DNA of 64,000 nucleotides. Source: Xanthomonas bonasiae (GTDB taxonomy: Bacteria; Pseudomonadota; Gammaproteobacteria; Xanthomonadales; Xanthomonadaceae). The notes beneath the pieces were generated by a model. The model was given only the letters and a program-made list of their open reading frames with translations, did not search any database and was not told where the DNA came from. The stretch lies in the NCBI RefSeq assembly GCF_017163705.1, contig NZ_JAFIWB010000020.1:1-64000 (forward strand), in the 5' to 3' direction. A program made the position numbers and the translations under genes. Position 1 is the stretch's first letter, and each line of letters opens with the position of its first letter. Below, piece after piece: positions 37,535 through 47,422 of the stretch.

Positions 37535-37963
37535 TTAGATATCCAGAACTTGCGGCTGCTGGGCGGTATGCGGATGCTCGGAGCCCTTGTAGACCTTGAG
37601 CTTGCGGTACATGGCGCGACCCAGCGGACCCTTCGGCAGCATGCCCTTGACCGCGATCTCGATGACGCGCTCGGGATGACGCTCCAGCGCCTGCGCCAAG
37701 GTCTCGGTCTTCAGGTTGCCGATGTAGCCGGTGAAGCGGTGGTACTTCTTGTCGTTGAGCTTGTTGCCGGTGACCGTGATCTTCTCGGCGTTGATCACCA
37801 CCAGGTAATCGCCGGTATCGACGTGCGGGGTATAGACCGGCTTGTGCTTGCCGCGCAGACGGCGGGCCAATTCGGTGGAAAGCCGGCCCAGCGTTTTGCC
37901 GGCGGCGTCGACGAGATACCAGTCGCGCTGGACGGTCTCGGACTTAGCGGTGAAGGTGCTCAT
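37535..37963 (-). CDS. rplM: 50S ribosomal protein L13
   Basis: 142 residues, complete. Start ATG at 37961-37963 ([20 protein letters not shown]). Conserved [20 protein letters not shown] and [12 protein letters not shown] are present. First gene of the operon with rpsI. Confidence 0.99.
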   Translation of the reverse strand: MSTFTAKSETVQRDWYLVDAAGKTLGRLSTELARRLRGKHKPVYTPHVDTGDYLVVINAEKITVTGNKLNDKKYHRFTGYIGNLKTETLAQALERHPERVIEIAVKGMLPKGPLGRAMYRKLKVYKGSEHPHTAQQPQVLDI

Positions 37964-38174
37964 TAGAAGACTCGGTTGGTCGGGCGGATTCAGGCAGCAG
38001 GCTGCCTGAACTTTGCCACGCGTTGTGAATTGCAAAAACGCAAGAGGCGAAATTCTACGCGCCGCCGCCGCCGCTTGCAAGTCCACCCTGGCGGAGCCGC
38101 CACGGGCGGCGGCCGCGCTTGGCATCGCGGCGGCCGGAGGGGAAAATCGAATCCCCTACCGCCCCGGCCCCTCG

Positions 38175-38819
38175 ATGACGGCTCCCCGCCTGCATACCCC
38201 GCTCGACCGCGCCCTGGTCGAGGCCCAGCGCGCCCTGGAGACGGTGTTCGGCAATCCGCCGGCACAGCGCCCCTACCCGGCCGCGGCCACCGCCGACGTG
38301 GTGCTGGCGCCGGACGAACGCCGCCACGCCGCCGGGCTGATGCGCATCAACCATGTCGGCGAGGTCTGCGCGCAGGGCCTGTACTTCGGCCAGGCCGCGG
38401 TCGCGCGCGATCCGGCGACCCGCACGCACCTGCTGGAGGCGGCGCAGGAAGAGACCGACCACCTGGCCTGGTGCGCGGCACGGCTGCGCGAACTGGACAG
38501 CCGCCCGAGCCTGTTCAATCCGGTCTGGTACGCCGGCAGCTATGCGATCGGCACCCTGGCCGGGCTGCGCGGCGACGGCTGGAACCTGGGCTTCGTGGTG
38601 GAGACCGAACGCCAGGTCGAGGCGCATCTGGACGAGCACCTGCAGACGCTGCCGCCGGCCGACCTGCGCAGCCGCGACGTACTCAAGGTGATGAAGGCCG
38701 ACGAGGCGCGCCATGCCGAGCATGCCGAACAGGCCGGCGCGCGGCGCTTGCCGGCGCCGATTCCGAGCCTGATGGCCGCGACCTCGCGGCTGATGAAAGC
38801 GGTCGCCTACCGGCTCTGA
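38175..38819 (+). CDS. coq7: Demethoxyubiquinone hydroxylase Coq7
   Basis: 214 residues. A di-iron carboxylate hydroxylase of ubiquinone synthesis (last ring hydroxylation). The ligands sit in [37 protein letters not shown] and [12 protein letters not shown] 38175 ([12 protein letters not shown]) chosen as family start. This replaces the flavin enzyme UbiF used by E. coli. It is divergent from rplM. Confidence 0.94.
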   Translation: MTAPRLHTPLDRALVEAQRALETVFGNPPAQRPYPAAATADVVLAPDERRHAAGLMRINHVGEVCAQGLYFGQAAVARDPATRTHLLEAAQEETDHLAWCAARLRELDSRPSLFNPVWYAGSYAIGTLAGLRGDGWNLGFVVETERQVEAHLDEHLQTLPPADLRSRDVLKVMKADEARHAEHAEQAGARRLPAPIPSLMAATSRLMKAVAYRL

Positions 38820-38982
38820 ACGCGGCGCGGCACGCGTGCCGCGGACGCTCGCGCTGGCATTGCCGGTGCATTCGGGTTAAAGTGAACGAAAGCTGACTGA
38901 TTCCACGTCGGCTTGCCCTGTTCCGGCGACCGGCGGTTCCATCCCGGCACCGCCCGTCTCCGCCGCAGCACTGCGCCGAGCC

Positions 38983-39528
38983 ATGCCGCTCGCGCGCGCA
39001 TTTTCGACCGACATGCCCGCACGCTCCATCCACATTGCCTCGCCACGGACCCGCTGGCTCTCGCGCCTGCTGTTCGCCAGCCTGTTCGCGCTCGGTGGCG
39101 GCGCATTGCTGTACCACCTGCTCGGCGACTACCGCCACGCCAGCGCGATCCTGTCCGACCACTCGGTGGCCACGGTGCCGGTGATCGCCGACGGCGCCTT
39201 CGGCGTGCATGCCGAGCCGCTGGTGCATTACCGCTTCCACTATGTCTTCGAGAGCAAGGGCCGACTGCACCGTGGCACGTTCGAGGCCAGCGGCGCCGAG
39301 GCCGCGCCGCTGCTGCTCGACGGCGCCACGGTGGAGATCGCCTACGCCAATGCCGACCCGTCGCGCTTCGGCCGCCTCGACCAGCTGCAGCACGCCGGCA
39401 ACCTCGGCGGCGTGCTGACCCGCCTGGCGATCGCGCTGTCGATCGCCGCGCTGCTGGCCGCAGCCGCACACCAGGTGCTGATCGGACGCGTGCTCGGCAC
39501 GCGCCGCCGTCGTCCCGCCGTGGCCTGA
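38983..39528 (+). CDS. Putative membrane protein (DUF3592-like)
   Basis: 181 residues with two transmembrane helices (about 30-50 and 148-168) around an extracytoplasmic domain containing HYRFHYVFESKGR and ANADPSRF. That is the layout of DUF3592 proteins, whose role is unknown. ATG at 38983 is used; 39013 is equally possible because neither has a clear ribosome-binding site. Confidence 0.6.
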   Translation: MPLARAFSTDMPARSIHIASPRTRWLSRLLFASLFALGGGALLYHLLGDYRHASAILSDHSVATVPVIADGAFGVHAEPLVHYRFHYVFESKGRLHRGTFEASGAEAAPLLLDGATVEIAYANADPSRFGRLDQLQHAGNLGGVLTRLAIALSIAALLAAAAHQVLIGRVLGTRRRRPAVA

Positions 39529-39623
39529 GCGGTTTCGGACCGCGCGCGCCGCGCAGGCGCCGCTGCGCCCCCCCCACGCGTTAGGGCATGGGCTTGCTTC
39601 TCAGGCGGCGAACCCGGCAGCGC

Positions 39624-39941
39624 TCAGGGCTGGACCAGCTTCAGGCCGATCACGCCGGCCACGATCAGCCCGATGCAGGCCAGCCGCGCCGGCGAGGCGC
39701 TGTCGCCGAACAGCGCGATGCCCAGCGCCGCGGTGCCCAACGCGCCGATCCCGGTCCAGATCGCATACGCCGTGCCCAGCGGGATGTGCTTCAGCGCCTG
39801 GGTCAACAGCCACAGGCTGATGCCGGCGCCGGCCAGCGTGCCCAGCGTCGGCCACAACCGGGTGAAGCCTTCGCTGTACTTGAGTCCGAGCGCGAAGCCG
39901 ATTTCGAACAGGCCGGCGAGCAGCAGGTAGATCCATGGCAT
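39624..39941 (-). CDS. gdx: Guanidinium exporter Gdx (SugE-type SMR protein)
   Basis: 105 residues with four transmembrane helices. The essential Glu13 is in LLLAGLFEIGFALGLKYS; the G-x6-W-type pattern and LKYSEGF follow the Gdx/SugE branch rather than EmrE. Gdx exchanges guanidinium for protons. ATG is at 39939-39941 with GGAG seven bases upstream, and this ribosome-binding site lies inside a short ACGG-loop hairpin. The upstream leader carries guanidine-II-type hairpins, supporting the assignment. Confidence 0.93.
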   Translation of the reverse strand: MPWIYLLLAGLFEIGFALGLKYSEGFTRLWPTLGTLAGAGISLWLLTQALKHIPLGTAYAIWTGIGALGTAALGIALFGDSASPARLACIGLIVAGVIGLKLVQP

Positions 39942-39945
39942 TGTC

Positions 39946-40048
39946 TGTCTCCGTAGACAAATAAAAACAAAAACGGCCCGATGTCTGCACATCGGGCCGC
40001 CGTCGGCAGGGGTCGCAGCGCAAACGCCGCGGGGCGGGCCGTCCCGCC
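39946..40048 (-). promoter_or_regulatory. Guanidine-II (mini-ykkC)-like riboswitch of gdx
   Basis: In the gdx leader, minus strand, three hairpins with ACGG tetraloops are visible: GGCGGG-ACGG-CCCGCC (40048-40033), GCCG-ACGG-CGGC (40007-39996) and TGTCT-ACGG-AGACA (39959-39946). The guanidine-II riboswitch consists of two such ACGR-loop hairpins. The second hairpin shares its CGGC 3' strand (39999-39996) with the 5' arm of the terminator at 39974-39999, so the two cannot form together. The third covers the gdx ribosome-binding site. Ligand binding by the first two would therefore favour read-through. Which pair acts as the aptamer is inference. Confidence 0.8.
39963..39999 (-). terminator. 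Intrinsic terminator between speD and gdx
   Basis: Eleven-bp stem CGGCCCGATGT / ACATCGGGCCG, loop GCAG, followed on the minus strand by TTTTTGTTTTT. It ends the speD transcript and also lies in the gdx leader, where its base competes with an ACGG-loop hairpin. Confidence 0.92.
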
Positions 40049-40060
40049 GAATGTGACGTG

Positions 40061-40855
40061 CTACTCGGCCAGATTGCGACCGTGGAACAGTTCCTCGATC
40101 TCGCGCTTGAGCAGCGCCTCGATCCGCATGCGCTCCTTGAACGAGAGGTTCTTGGCCTTTTCCTCGAACAGGTACTGGTCCAGATCGAAGTCCTTCAGGT
40201 GCATCTTGGTGTGGAAGATGTTCTCCTGGTAGACGTTGACATCGAACATCTCGTAACGCGCCTTGATGTTCTTGGCCAGGAAGTTCTGGATCGAATTGAT
40301 CTTGTGGTCGATGTAGTGCTTCTTGCCCTTCACGTCGCGGGTGAAGCCACGGATACGGTAATCCATGATCACGATGTCCGATTCCAGCCGCTCGATCAGG
40401 TAATTGAGCGCCTTCAGCGGCGAGATCACCCCGCAGGTGGCGACGTCGATGTCGGCGCGGAAGGTCGCGATGCCGTGCTGCGGGTGGGTTTCCGGGTAGG
40501 TATGGACGGTGATGTGGCTCTTGTCCATGTGCGCGACCACCGCGTCGGAGATGATCTCCTTGCCGGCCAGCTTCTTGTCGATCACCGGCTCTTCGGAGAT
40601 CAGGATGGTCACCGAGGCGCCCTGCGGATCGTAGTCCTGGCGCGCGATGTTGAGGATGTTGGCGCCGATGATCTCGGCCACATCGGTGAGGATCTCGGTC
40701 AGTCGGTCGGCATCGTACTGCTCGTCGATGTACTCGATGTAGCGCTGGCGCTCCTCTTCGGAAACCGCGTAGCAGACGTCGTAGATGTTGAAGCTCAACG
40801 CCTTGGTGAGGTTGTTGAAACCTTGCAGCCTCAGGCGAGGCAACGGCTTGACCAC
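40061..40855 (-). CDS. speD: S-adenosylmethionine decarboxylase proenzyme
   Basis: 264 residues, the E. coli-type class. Start GTG at 40853-40855 gives (M)[20 protein letters not shown], as in other xanthomonads. Autocleavage occurs before the Ser of [13 protein letters not shown] (about residue 112), creating the pyruvoyl cofactor. It provides aminopropyl groups for spermidine. Upstream of gdx in the same direction, divergent from clp. Confidence 0.95.
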   Translation of the reverse strand: MVKPLPRLRLQGFNNLTKALSFNIYDVCYAVSEEERQRYIEYIDEQYDADRLTEILTDVAEIIGANILNIARQDYDPQGASVTILISEEPVIDKKLAGKEIISDAVVAHMDKSHITVHTYPETHPQHGIATFRADIDVATCGVISPLKALNYLIERLESDIVIMDYRIRGFTRDVKGKKHYIDHKINSIQNFLAKNIKARYEMFDVNVYQENIFHTKMHLKDFDLDQYLFEEKAKNLSFKERMRIEALLKREIEELFHGRNLAE

Positions 40856-41004
40856 GGGCGTGAATCCTCTAAAAGATGGATGGGGTAGAAAGGGCAGCAA
40901 TTATGGGCCAAACGCGCCCGTAGCGAAACGTGGGGATTGGCGCTCGTTTGCCGCAGACAACGCGTCCCGTTAAGCTTCGGGACTCACGTAGTAGCGAAGC
41001 CGCC

Positions 41005-41694
41005 ATGAGTCCCGGAAACACCTCCACTGCAACACCTGTGCGCATCGCTCCAAGTCCTCTGACGTTGGACACCGCCACCATCGACCGCTTCCTGGCGCAC
41101 AGCCATCGGCGTCGCTATCCGGCGCGGACCGACGTGTTCAGGCCCGGCGATCCGGCCGGCACCCTGTACTACGTCGTCAGCGGCTCGGTCAGCATCATCG
41201 CCGAGGAAGATGACGACCGCGAGCTGGTGCTGGGCTATTTCGGCAGCGGCGAGTTCGTCGGCGAGATGGGCCTGTTCATCGAATCGGACCAGCGCGAGGT
41301 GATCCTGCGCACCCGCACTCCATGCGAACTGGCCGAGATCAGCTACGAACGGCTGCACCAGCTGTTCCTGGGCTCGCTGTCGGCCGATGCGCCGCGGGTG
41401 CTGTACGCGATCGGCGTGCAGCTGTCCAAGCGCCTGCTCGACACCTCGCGCAAGGCCAGCCGCCTGGCATTCCTGGACGTCACCGACCGCATCGTGCGTA
41501 CCCTGCACGACCTGGCGCAGGAGCCGGAGGCGATGAGCCACCCGCAGGGCATGCAGCTGCGCGTCTCGCGGCAGGAGCTGGCGCGGCTGGTCGGCTGCTC
41601 GCGCGAGATGGCCGGGCGGGTGCTGAAGAAGCTGCAGGTCGACGGCATCCTGCACGCCCGTGGCAAGACCGTGGTGCTGTACGGCGCGCGCTGA
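41005..41694 (+). CDS. clp: Clp: CRP-like global regulator (c-di-GMP responsive)
   Basis: 229 residues. A cNMP-binding-type domain (about 35-145, FRPGDPAGTLYYVVSGSVSI, FVGEMGLF) and a C-terminal winged helix with the recognition helix VSRQELARLVGCSREMAGRVL. In Xanthomonas, Clp drives virulence and extracellular enzyme genes and loses DNA binding with c-di-GMP. ATG 41005 (MSPGNTS) matches the known N-terminal extension. The degenerate GGDEF/EAL regulator at 30357 is a possible player in the same c-di-GMP network (inference). Confidence 0.95.
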   Translation: MSPGNTSTATPVRIAPSPLTLDTATIDRFLAHSHRRRYPARTDVFRPGDPAGTLYYVVSGSVSIIAEEDDDRELVLGYFGSGEFVGEMGLFIESDQREVILRTRTPCELAEISYERLHQLFLGSLSADAPRVLYAIGVQLSKRLLDTSRKASRLAFLDVTDRIVRTLHDLAQEPEAMSHPQGMQLRVSRQELARLVGCSREMAGRVLKKLQVDGILHARGKTVVLYGAR

Positions 41695-41742
41695 GCGCAA
41701 GGCCGCGACCGCGCGCCGCGCTAGCGGCGGCGGTCCACCGCG

Positions 41743-42501
41743 ATGGTTCTGAGCGAGACCTTCTATTGGTTCGTGCTGGTCGGCCTGGCGGCGCAGCTGG
41801 TCGATGGCGCGCTGGGCATGGCCTTCGGCCTGGTGTCCTCGTCCGTGCTGCTGAGTATGGGCCTGCCGCCGGCGGCGGTCAGCGCCAGCGTGCACAGCGC
41901 CGAAGTCTTCACCACCGGCGCCTCGGGCCTGTCGCACCTGGCGCTGGGCAATGTCGACAAGCGCCTGTTCCTGCGCCTGGCGCTGCCGGGCATGGCCGGC
42001 GGCATCCTCGGCGCCTATGTACTGACCCAGCTGCCGGGCGACATGATCCGTCCGTTCGTGCATCTGTATCTGCTGGGCCTGGCGGTGCTGATCCTGTTGC
42101 GCGCCGCCGGCCGTGCGCTGCCGCGGCAGCAGGTGCAGCGGGTGCCGCTGCTGGGCTTCGTCGCCGGCCTGCTCGACGCCAGCGGCGGCGGCGGCTGGGG
42201 GCCGGTGGCGACCTCGACCCTGCTGGCGCGCGGCGGCCAGGCGCGCACCACGATCGGCACGGTCAATGCCGCCGAATTCCTGGTGACGCTGTCGATCTCG
42301 CTGACCTTCCTGCTGACGATGGGCGTCCAGCACCTGGACATCGTGCTCGGGCTGCTGGTCGGCGGCATGCTGGCCGCGCCGCTGGCGGCGGTGCTGGTCA
42401 AGCGGGTGCGCGAACGCTGGGTGCTGGTGGCGGTGGGCCTGCTGGTGCTAGGGATCAGCCTGTACCAGATCGGCAGCACGCTGCATCGCTGGTGGGCTTA
42501 G
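41743..42501 (+). CDS. TSUP family sulfite/sulfonate-type permease
   Basis: 252 residues, eight hydrophobic helices. The duplicated TauE/SafE motifs are clear: DGALGMAFGLVSSSVL in the N-terminal half and DASGGGGWGPVATSTLL in the C-terminal half, then TVNAAEFLVTL. Such permeases move sulfite, sulfoacetate or related anions. It lies 48 bp after clp; no sulfur gene is near. Confidence 0.85.
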   Translation: MVLSETFYWFVLVGLAAQLVDGALGMAFGLVSSSVLLSMGLPPAAVSASVHSAEVFTTGASGLSHLALGNVDKRLFLRLALPGMAGGILGAYVLTQLPGDMIRPFVHLYLLGLAVLILLRAAGRALPRQQVQRVPLLGFVAGLLDASGGGGWGPVATSTLLARGGQARTTIGTVNAAEFLVTLSISLTFLLTMGVQHLDIVLGLLVGGMLAAPLAAVLVKRVRERWVLVAVGLLVLGISLYQIGSTLHRWWA

Positions 42502-42505
42502 CCCG

Positions 42506-43228
42506 TTATTGCGGCGAGGCGTCGCCAGCGCGGTCGCGGCAACCCCAGTTCAGGATCGGCGTGCCGGAGGGCAGTTCGCGGCGGAAACGGGCCACGGCCG
42601 AGGCCTTCGGATTGACCACCACCGGCACCGCGGCGGCGTGCAGCAGCGGCAGGTCGGCGGTGCTGTCGGAGTAGGCGGTGGCGATCTCGCCATAGCCCAG
42701 CTCGCGCAGCATGCGCATCTTCTCTTCGTTGTGGCAGTGGCGAGTGGCGGTGACCGCGCCCAGCCGCGGGCCGATCAGGCTGCCGACCACCGGCACGTCC
42801 TGGTGGGCGACGAAGCCGAGGATGGCGCGCGCCAGTTCCGGCGGCGCTCCGGTGGCGACCACCACCCGGTCGCCGGCGGCGCGGTGCCGGGCGAACACCT
42901 CCAGCGCGTGCGGCAGCAGGCGCTGGCGGATCCGCGCCTCGTGCTGCAGCACGTACTGGTCGATCACCCGATTGAACTCGCGGGCGCGGTGCAGGCCGAA
43001 GCTGGCGATCCACACGTAGCCGGAGATGCCGGTGCGCCGGGTCGGCAGCATCGCCACCAGCGGCCCCAGCAGCGGCGTGGCCAGCAGCGCGGCGGCCAGG
43101 CGCACCGGATTGCGCCGGATCAGCCAGGCGAACAGGTGGCTGCCCGAGTCGCCGTCGTACAGCGTGTGGTCGAAATCGAACACCACCAGCGGCGCATCGG
43201 CGCGCGGCGCGGGATAGGCCTCGCTCAT
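42506..43228 (-). CDS. HAD-IB family hydrolase (PgpC/YfhB-like)
   Basis: 240 residues. HAD motifs: [12 protein letters not shown] (nucleophile Asp, DxD), [11 protein letters not shown] (motif II), the Lys in NEEKMRML, and [11 protein letters not shown] (motif IV). The insert [12 protein letters not shown] and overall layout resemble YfhB/PgpC, a phosphatidylglycerophosphatase, but the substrate cannot be fixed from sequence. Start overlaps the trpC stop (ATGA), so it is translationally coupled to trpC. Confidence 0.8.
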   Translation of the reverse strand: MSEAYPAPRADAPLVVFDFDHTLYDGDSGSHLFAWLIRRNPVRLAAALLATPLLGPLVAMLPTRRTGISGYVWIASFGLHRAREFNRVIDQYVLQHEARIRQRLLPHALEVFARHRAAGDRVVVATGAPPELARAILGFVAHQDVPVVGSLIGPRLGAVTATRHCHNEEKMRMLRELGYGEIATAYSDSTADLPLLHAAAVPVVVNPKASAVARFRRELPSGTPILNWGCRDRAGDASPQ

Positions 43229-44022
43229 GGTTCGAAGAACAGCTGGCGCAGCGCCTCGCCGGGTTCCTCGGCGCGCATGAAGGCTTCGCCGACCAGGAAC
43301 GCGTGCACGCCGGCCGCGCGCATCGTCGCCACGTCGGCCGGGCCGAGGATGCCGCTCTCGGTGACCAGCAGGCGATCGCGCGGCACCGCGTCCTGCATTG
43401 TCAGCGTGGTCTGCAGCGACACCTCGAAGGTGCGCAGGTTGCGGTTGTTGATGCCGATCAGCGGCACCGGCACCTGGATCGCGCGTTCCAGTTCGTCGAT
43501 GTCGTGCACTTCGACCAGCACGTCCATGCCCAGTTGCAGCGCCAGCGCCGACAGTTCGGCCAGCTGCAGGTCGTCGAGCGCGGAAACGATCAGCAGGATG
43601 CAGTCGGCGCCGAGCGCGCGCGCCTCATACACCTGGTACGGGTCGATGACGAAGTCCTTGCGCAGCACCGGCAGCGTGCACGCCTCGCGCGCCTGTTGCA
43701 GATAGCGGTCGTGACCCTGGAAGAAGTCCTCGTCGGTCAGCACCGACAGGCAGGCGGCGCCGCCGAATTCGTAGCTGACCGCGATATCGGCCGGGTGGAA
43801 GTCGGCGCGGATCACGCCCTTGGATGGGCTGGCCTTCTTGACCTCGGCGATCACCGCGGGGTCGCCGGCGGCGATCGCGGCCTGCAGCGCGCGCGCGAAA
43901 CCGCGCACCGGCGGCGCCGCCTCGGCGCGCGCCATCAGCTCGGACAGCGGCACGCGCGCGCTGCGCGCGGCGATCTCTTCGGCCTTGCGGGCGAGGATGG
44001 TGCGGAGGATGTCGCTGCTCAT
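43225..44022 (-). CDS. trpC: Indole-3-glycerol-phosphate synthase
   Basis: 265 residues, monofunctional TIM barrel. Catalytic Lys in [13 protein letters not shown] and [17 protein letters not shown], plus INNRNLRTF and VTESGIL, are all present. Closes the indole ring in tryptophan synthesis. ATG at 44020-44022 ([10 protein letters not shown]). Not fused to TrpF as in E. coli. Confidence 0.96.
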   Translation of the reverse strand: MSSDILRTILARKAEEIAARSARVPLSELMARAEAAPPVRGFARALQAAIAAGDPAVIAEVKKASPSKGVIRADFHPADIAVSYEFGGAACLSVLTDEDFFQGHDRYLQQAREACTLPVLRKDFVIDPYQVYEARALGADCILLIVSALDDLQLAELSALALQLGMDVLVEVHDIDELERAIQVPVPLIGINNRNLRTFEVSLQTTLTMQDAVPRDRLLVTESGILGPADVATMRAAGVHAFLVGEAFMRAEEPGEALRQLFFEP

Positions 44023-44084
44023 AGGGCTTGGATCCTGGGGGACGGGCATTATCGGTCAAGATGGTGAAGGCCGGAGTATGGGCC

Positions 44085-44119
44085 GGGATTCGGGATTCGG
44101 GATTCGGGATTCGGGATTC
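44085..44119. repeat. GGGATTC heptamer array
   Basis: Five tandem copies of GGGATTC plus a trailing GG, between trpC and the upstream acidic-protein gene. The unit differs by one base from the array at the window start. A candidate for slippage-based length variation. Confidence 0.9.
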
Positions 44120-44284
44120 GGCCAGCGGCATGGCCGGTTGCCGCCGACAAGCGCACCGCGATGGCCGCCAAGCGCCTCAATGCGTAGATCCGCGTTGGTT
44201 CGAGCCTGGCGCCGCAGTCGGCAACGCGGTGACAACCGGGCTTCAGGTAGCGGTCGGCAGCTAGGTGCGCTGGAGTCTGCCGCG

Positions 44285-45196
44285 TCAGTCCCTGGCCTCG
44301 CGTGCGTCGAACGCCTCCCGGTCGGACAATTCGAAGTACAGCACCTCGGACCAGTTGGTGAGTCCCAGCGGCCGCTCGGTGGCGCCGGTGCGCGTGCTGT
44401 CGCAGTCGTCGTCGAAGCGCAGGCCGTGGAAGACATCGAGCGGCGGTGCGCCCTCTTCGACAGCCAGGCGGCGCAGCAGGCGCGCCGCCTCGTGGGTGTC
44501 GGCCGGCAGGGCCTCGAAGGCGGCGCCGACGGCGCGGCAGCGTTCGATCTCCTCCTCGACGCATGCGCGCAGTTCCGCTTCTTCGGCCGCCGACATCATG
44601 TCCAGCTCGACGGTCTCCAGCAGCAGGAACGCGTCGCGGTTCTCTTCCAGGAAGGCGATCGTTTCGTCCAGCCAGCCCGGCAAGTGCTCGACCGTCGCAG
44701 GCGCGCGCACCGGCGCCGCGATCGGTGCCGATACCGGCGTCGCCGAGAGCATCCGCGCGAGACGCCCCAGCCAGGACACCGGTGGTGGCGCGGCGATCGG
44801 CGCCGGAGCGGGCGGTGCGGCAGGCGCAGCCGTCGCCGCGATCACCTTCACGATCTCGGCGAAGCGCCTGAGCCGCTCCAGGCCCGGCGCGAACGGACTG
44901 CTGATCGCATGCAGGCGCGGGGGCTGGTCTTCGTCTTCGTCTTCGTCTTCACCCTCGTCGGCCTCCTGATCGGCGGCTTCAACGACATCTTCGTCGTTGT
45001 TCTCGTCATCGTCCTCGTCGTCATCCAGGCCTTCCGCCACGAGCGAGGCGCATAGCTGGGGATCGGCCGACATCAGCAGCCGGTACACGAACGGCACGTC
45101 GTATGCCCACTCCGAGAGGCTGGAAATGGTGTCGGGCCGGTCGTAGTAGGACGTCGGCCGGTTGCCGAGGCTGTAGAGATAGGATCGGTTGGCCAT
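44285..45196 (-). CDS. Acidic protein starting MANRSYLYS (DUF7822-like), unknown function
   Basis: 303 residues. The head MANRSYLYSLGNRPTSYYDRP followed by LSEWAYDVPFVYRLLMSADPQ resembles a xanthomonad family of unknown function. Residues about 55-90 are a nearly pure Asp/Glu run, followed by an Ala/Pro-rich region (about 120-165) and a helical C-terminus rich in Glu. No signal peptide or membrane helix. Lies between trpD and trpC on the same strand but 262 bp and 209 bp from them, so it may be transcribed separately. Confidence 0.7.
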   Translation of the reverse strand: MANRSYLYSLGNRPTSYYDRPDTISSLSEWAYDVPFVYRLLMSADPQLCASLVAEGLDDDEDDDENNDEDVVEAADQEADEGEDEDEDEDQPPRLHAISSPFAPGLERLRRFAEIVKVIAATAAPAAPPAPAPIAAPPPVSWLGRLARMLSATPVSAPIAAPVRAPATVEHLPGWLDETIAFLEENRDAFLLLETVELDMMSAAEEAELRACVEEEIERCRAVGAAFEALPADTHEAARLLRRLAVEEGAPPLDVFHGLRFDDDCDSTRTGATERPLGLTNWSEVLYFELSDREAFDAREARD

Positions 45197-45405
45197 GCAA
45201 ATCCTCGTGTCGGGGTGCGCCGCCGATGCGCAGCGGACAGCAGCTTATCGCGCCGGCCAGCGCACCGCCCTGCACCCGCATCGCCACCGGCACATTCGCT
45301 CATCCGCATGACGCGCGAACGACATGGCGCGCACCAAGCCTGCATTGCCGACGGCATGGATGGCCGCGGCGGCGACGCGGCGACCGTTTTGCCGCTCCGT
45401 CGCGT

Positions 45406-46464
45406 TCAGCCGGCAGCGGACGCCGCGTCCTGCAGACCCGCCAAGCGCCGCGTACACGCCACATACGCATCGAGCTTGGCGCGCGCGCGGCCGTCGGCGA
45501 TCGCCGTGCGTGCCAAGCCGATGCCGGCGCCGATATCGGCCGCCACGCCGGCCACGTACAGCGCCGCGCCGGCGTTGAAGGCGACGATGTCCAGCGCCGG
45601 ACCGGGCACGTTGTCGAGCACGCCGAGCAGCATCGCCATCGATTCGGCGGCATCGGCGACCTTGAGGTTGCGGCTGGCCGACATGGCGATGCCGAAATCC
45701 TCCGGATGCACTTCGTACTCGCGCACTTCGCCGTCGCGCAATTCGCCGACCAGGGTGCCGGCGCCGAGCGAGAGTTCGTCCATGCCGTCGCGCCCCCACA
45801 CCACCAGCGCGCGCTCGGCGCCCAGCTCGTGCAGCACGCGCGCCTGGATGCCGACCAGGTCGGGATGGAACACGCCCATCAGGATGTTCGGCGAACCGGC
45901 CGGATTGGTCAGCGGTCCGAGGATGTTGAAGATGGTGCGCACCCCCATCTCGCGCCGCACCGGCGCCACCACCTTCATCGCCGGGTGGTGCACCGGCGCA
46001 TACATGAAGCCGATGCCGGTGGCGTCCAGGGCCTGCGCCACCTGCTCGGGCTGCAGCTCGATCGCCGCGCCCAGCGCTTCCAGCGCGTCGGCGCTGCCGG
46101 ACTTGGAGGAGACGCTGCGGTTGCCGTGCTTGGCCACCTTGGCGCCGGCCGCGGCGGCCACGAACATCGCGCAGGTGGAGATGTTGAAGGTGTGCGAGCC
46201 GTCGCCGCCGGTGCCGACGATATCGACCATGTGGGTGCGGTCGGCGACCTCGACGGTGCGCGAGAACTCGCGCATCACCGCGGCCGCGCCGGCGATCTCG
46301 CCGATCGTCTCCTTCTTCACCCGCAGCCCGGTGAGGATCGCCGCGGTCATCATCGGCGACACTTCGCCGCGCATGATCTGCCGCATCAGCCCGACCATCT
46401 CGTCGTGGAAGATCTCGCGGTGCTCGATGGTGCGTTGCAGGGCTTGCTGGGGGGTCAGCGTCAT
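45406..46464 (-). CDS. trpD: Anthranilate phosphoribosyltransferase
   Basis: 352 residues, full length. PRPP-binding [34 protein letters not shown] and VHHPAMK are diagnostic. Second step of the tryptophan branch. 16 bp downstream of the small exported protein gene. Confidence 0.97.
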   Translation of the reverse strand: MTLTPQQALQRTIEHREIFHDEMVGLMRQIMRGEVSPMMTAAILTGLRVKKETIGEIAGAAAVMREFSRTVEVADRTHMVDIVGTGGDGSHTFNISTCAMFVAAAAGAKVAKHGNRSVSSKSGSADALEALGAAIELQPEQVAQALDATGIGFMYAPVHHPAMKVVAPVRREMGVRTIFNILGPLTNPAGSPNILMGVFHPDLVGIQARVLHELGAERALVVWGRDGMDELSLGAGTLVGELRDGEVREYEVHPEDFGIAMSASRNLKVADAAESMAMLLGVLDNVPGPALDIVAFNAGAALYVAGVAADIGAGIGLARTAIADGRARAKLDAYVACTRRLAGLQDAASAAG

Positions 46465-46480
46465 GGCGGTTCCTGGACGT

Positions 46481-46831
46481 TCAAAGACTGGCGTGCTCGA
46501 GGATTTCCTGGCCCATCAGCACACAGTCGCCTTCGCGCATCCGGTAATAGAGCAGGCGCATGCGGTACTCGCCCTTGTAGACGTAGCCCATCACTTCCAG
46601 GACGTCGAAGCGTTGCTTGGCATTGGCCGGATTGGCGATGGACGGCAGCGGCCGGGCCGGGCCCGGCACCTCCGCGCGCTCGTCGTTGCCTACATGGAAA
46701 TTCAGCAGGCGCCGCGCCTGCGCCACGGCCTGGTCGGCGCACTGCATGGTCGAGGGCACCGCAGCGGCTCGGACCGGCGCCACGGCCAGGATGGCACTGG
46801 CCACCAACAACAACGACAGGCATCGGTTCAT
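46481..46831 (-). CDS. Small exported protein between trpG and trpD
   Basis: 116 residues with a signal peptide (cleavage near VRAAA, residue 24). The mature part has two cysteines (STMQCADQA and EGDCVLMG) that could pair, and the stretch [19 protein letters not shown]. No family recognised. The start overlaps the trpG stop (ATGA), so its synthesis is coupled to trpG although an exported product has no evident part in tryptophan synthesis. Confidence 0.7.
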   Translation of the reverse strand: MNRCLSLLLVASAILAVAPVRAAAVPSTMQCADQAVAQARRLLNFHVGNDERAEVPGPARPLPSIANPANAKQRFDVLEVMGYVYKGEYRMRLLYYRMREGDCVLMGQEILEHASL

Positions 46832-47412
46832 TGCGGACGCTCCAGAAAGTTACGCAGCAAGGCGTGGCCGTGCTCGGTGAGGATGGACTCGGGATGGAAC
46901 TGCACGCCCTCGACCGGGAACTGGCGGTGGCGCAGGCCCATGATCTCTTCCATCGTGCCGTCTTCGTTTTCGGTCCAGGCGGTCACTTCCAGGCAGTCCG
47001 GCAGCGTGGTCTTCTCCACCACCAGCGAGTGGTAGCGGGTGGCCTCGTAGCGGTCCGGCAGGCCGGCGAACACGCCGCGGCCTTCGTGGCGGATACGCGA
47101 GGTCTTACCGTGCATGATGGTGCCGGCACGCACCACCTGCCCGCCGTAGGCCTGGCCGATGCTCTGGTGGCCCAGGCACACGCCGAGGATCGGCGTGCGC
47201 TGGCCGAGCCGCTCGATCAGCTGCAGCGACACGCCGGCCTCGTTCGGCGTGCACGGGCCGGGCGAGATTACGATGCGCTCCGGCGCCAGCCGCTCGATCT
47301 CGTCCACGCTGAGCGCGTCGTTGCGCACCACCTTGACCTCGGCGCCGAGCGCCTGCAGGTACTGCACGAGGTTGTAGGTGAAGCTGTCGTAGTTGTCGAG
47401 CATCAGCAGCAT
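46828..47412 (-). CDS. trpG: Anthranilate synthase component II (glutamine amidotransferase)
   Basis: 194 residues. Class I amidotransferase triad: Cys in [11 protein letters not shown], His and Glu in [24 protein letters not shown] at the N-terminus. Delivers ammonia to TrpE. It may also serve folate synthesis (PabA role). Separated from trpE by two unrelated genes. Confidence 0.97.
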   Translation of the reverse strand: MLLMLDNYDSFTYNLVQYLQALGAEVKVVRNDALSVDEIERLAPERIVISPGPCTPNEAGVSLQLIERLGQRTPILGVCLGHQSIGQAYGGQVVRAGTIMHGKTSRIRHEGRGVFAGLPDRYEATRYHSLVVEKTTLPDCLEVTAWTENEDGTMEEIMGLRHRQFPVEGVQFHPESILTEHGHALLRNFLERPQ

Positions 47413-47422
47413 GGCAAGGGAC

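Noticed and set aside
44085-44119. CRISPR-like repeats
   Set aside because: The heptamers are directly adjacent with no spacers and no cas genes are present.
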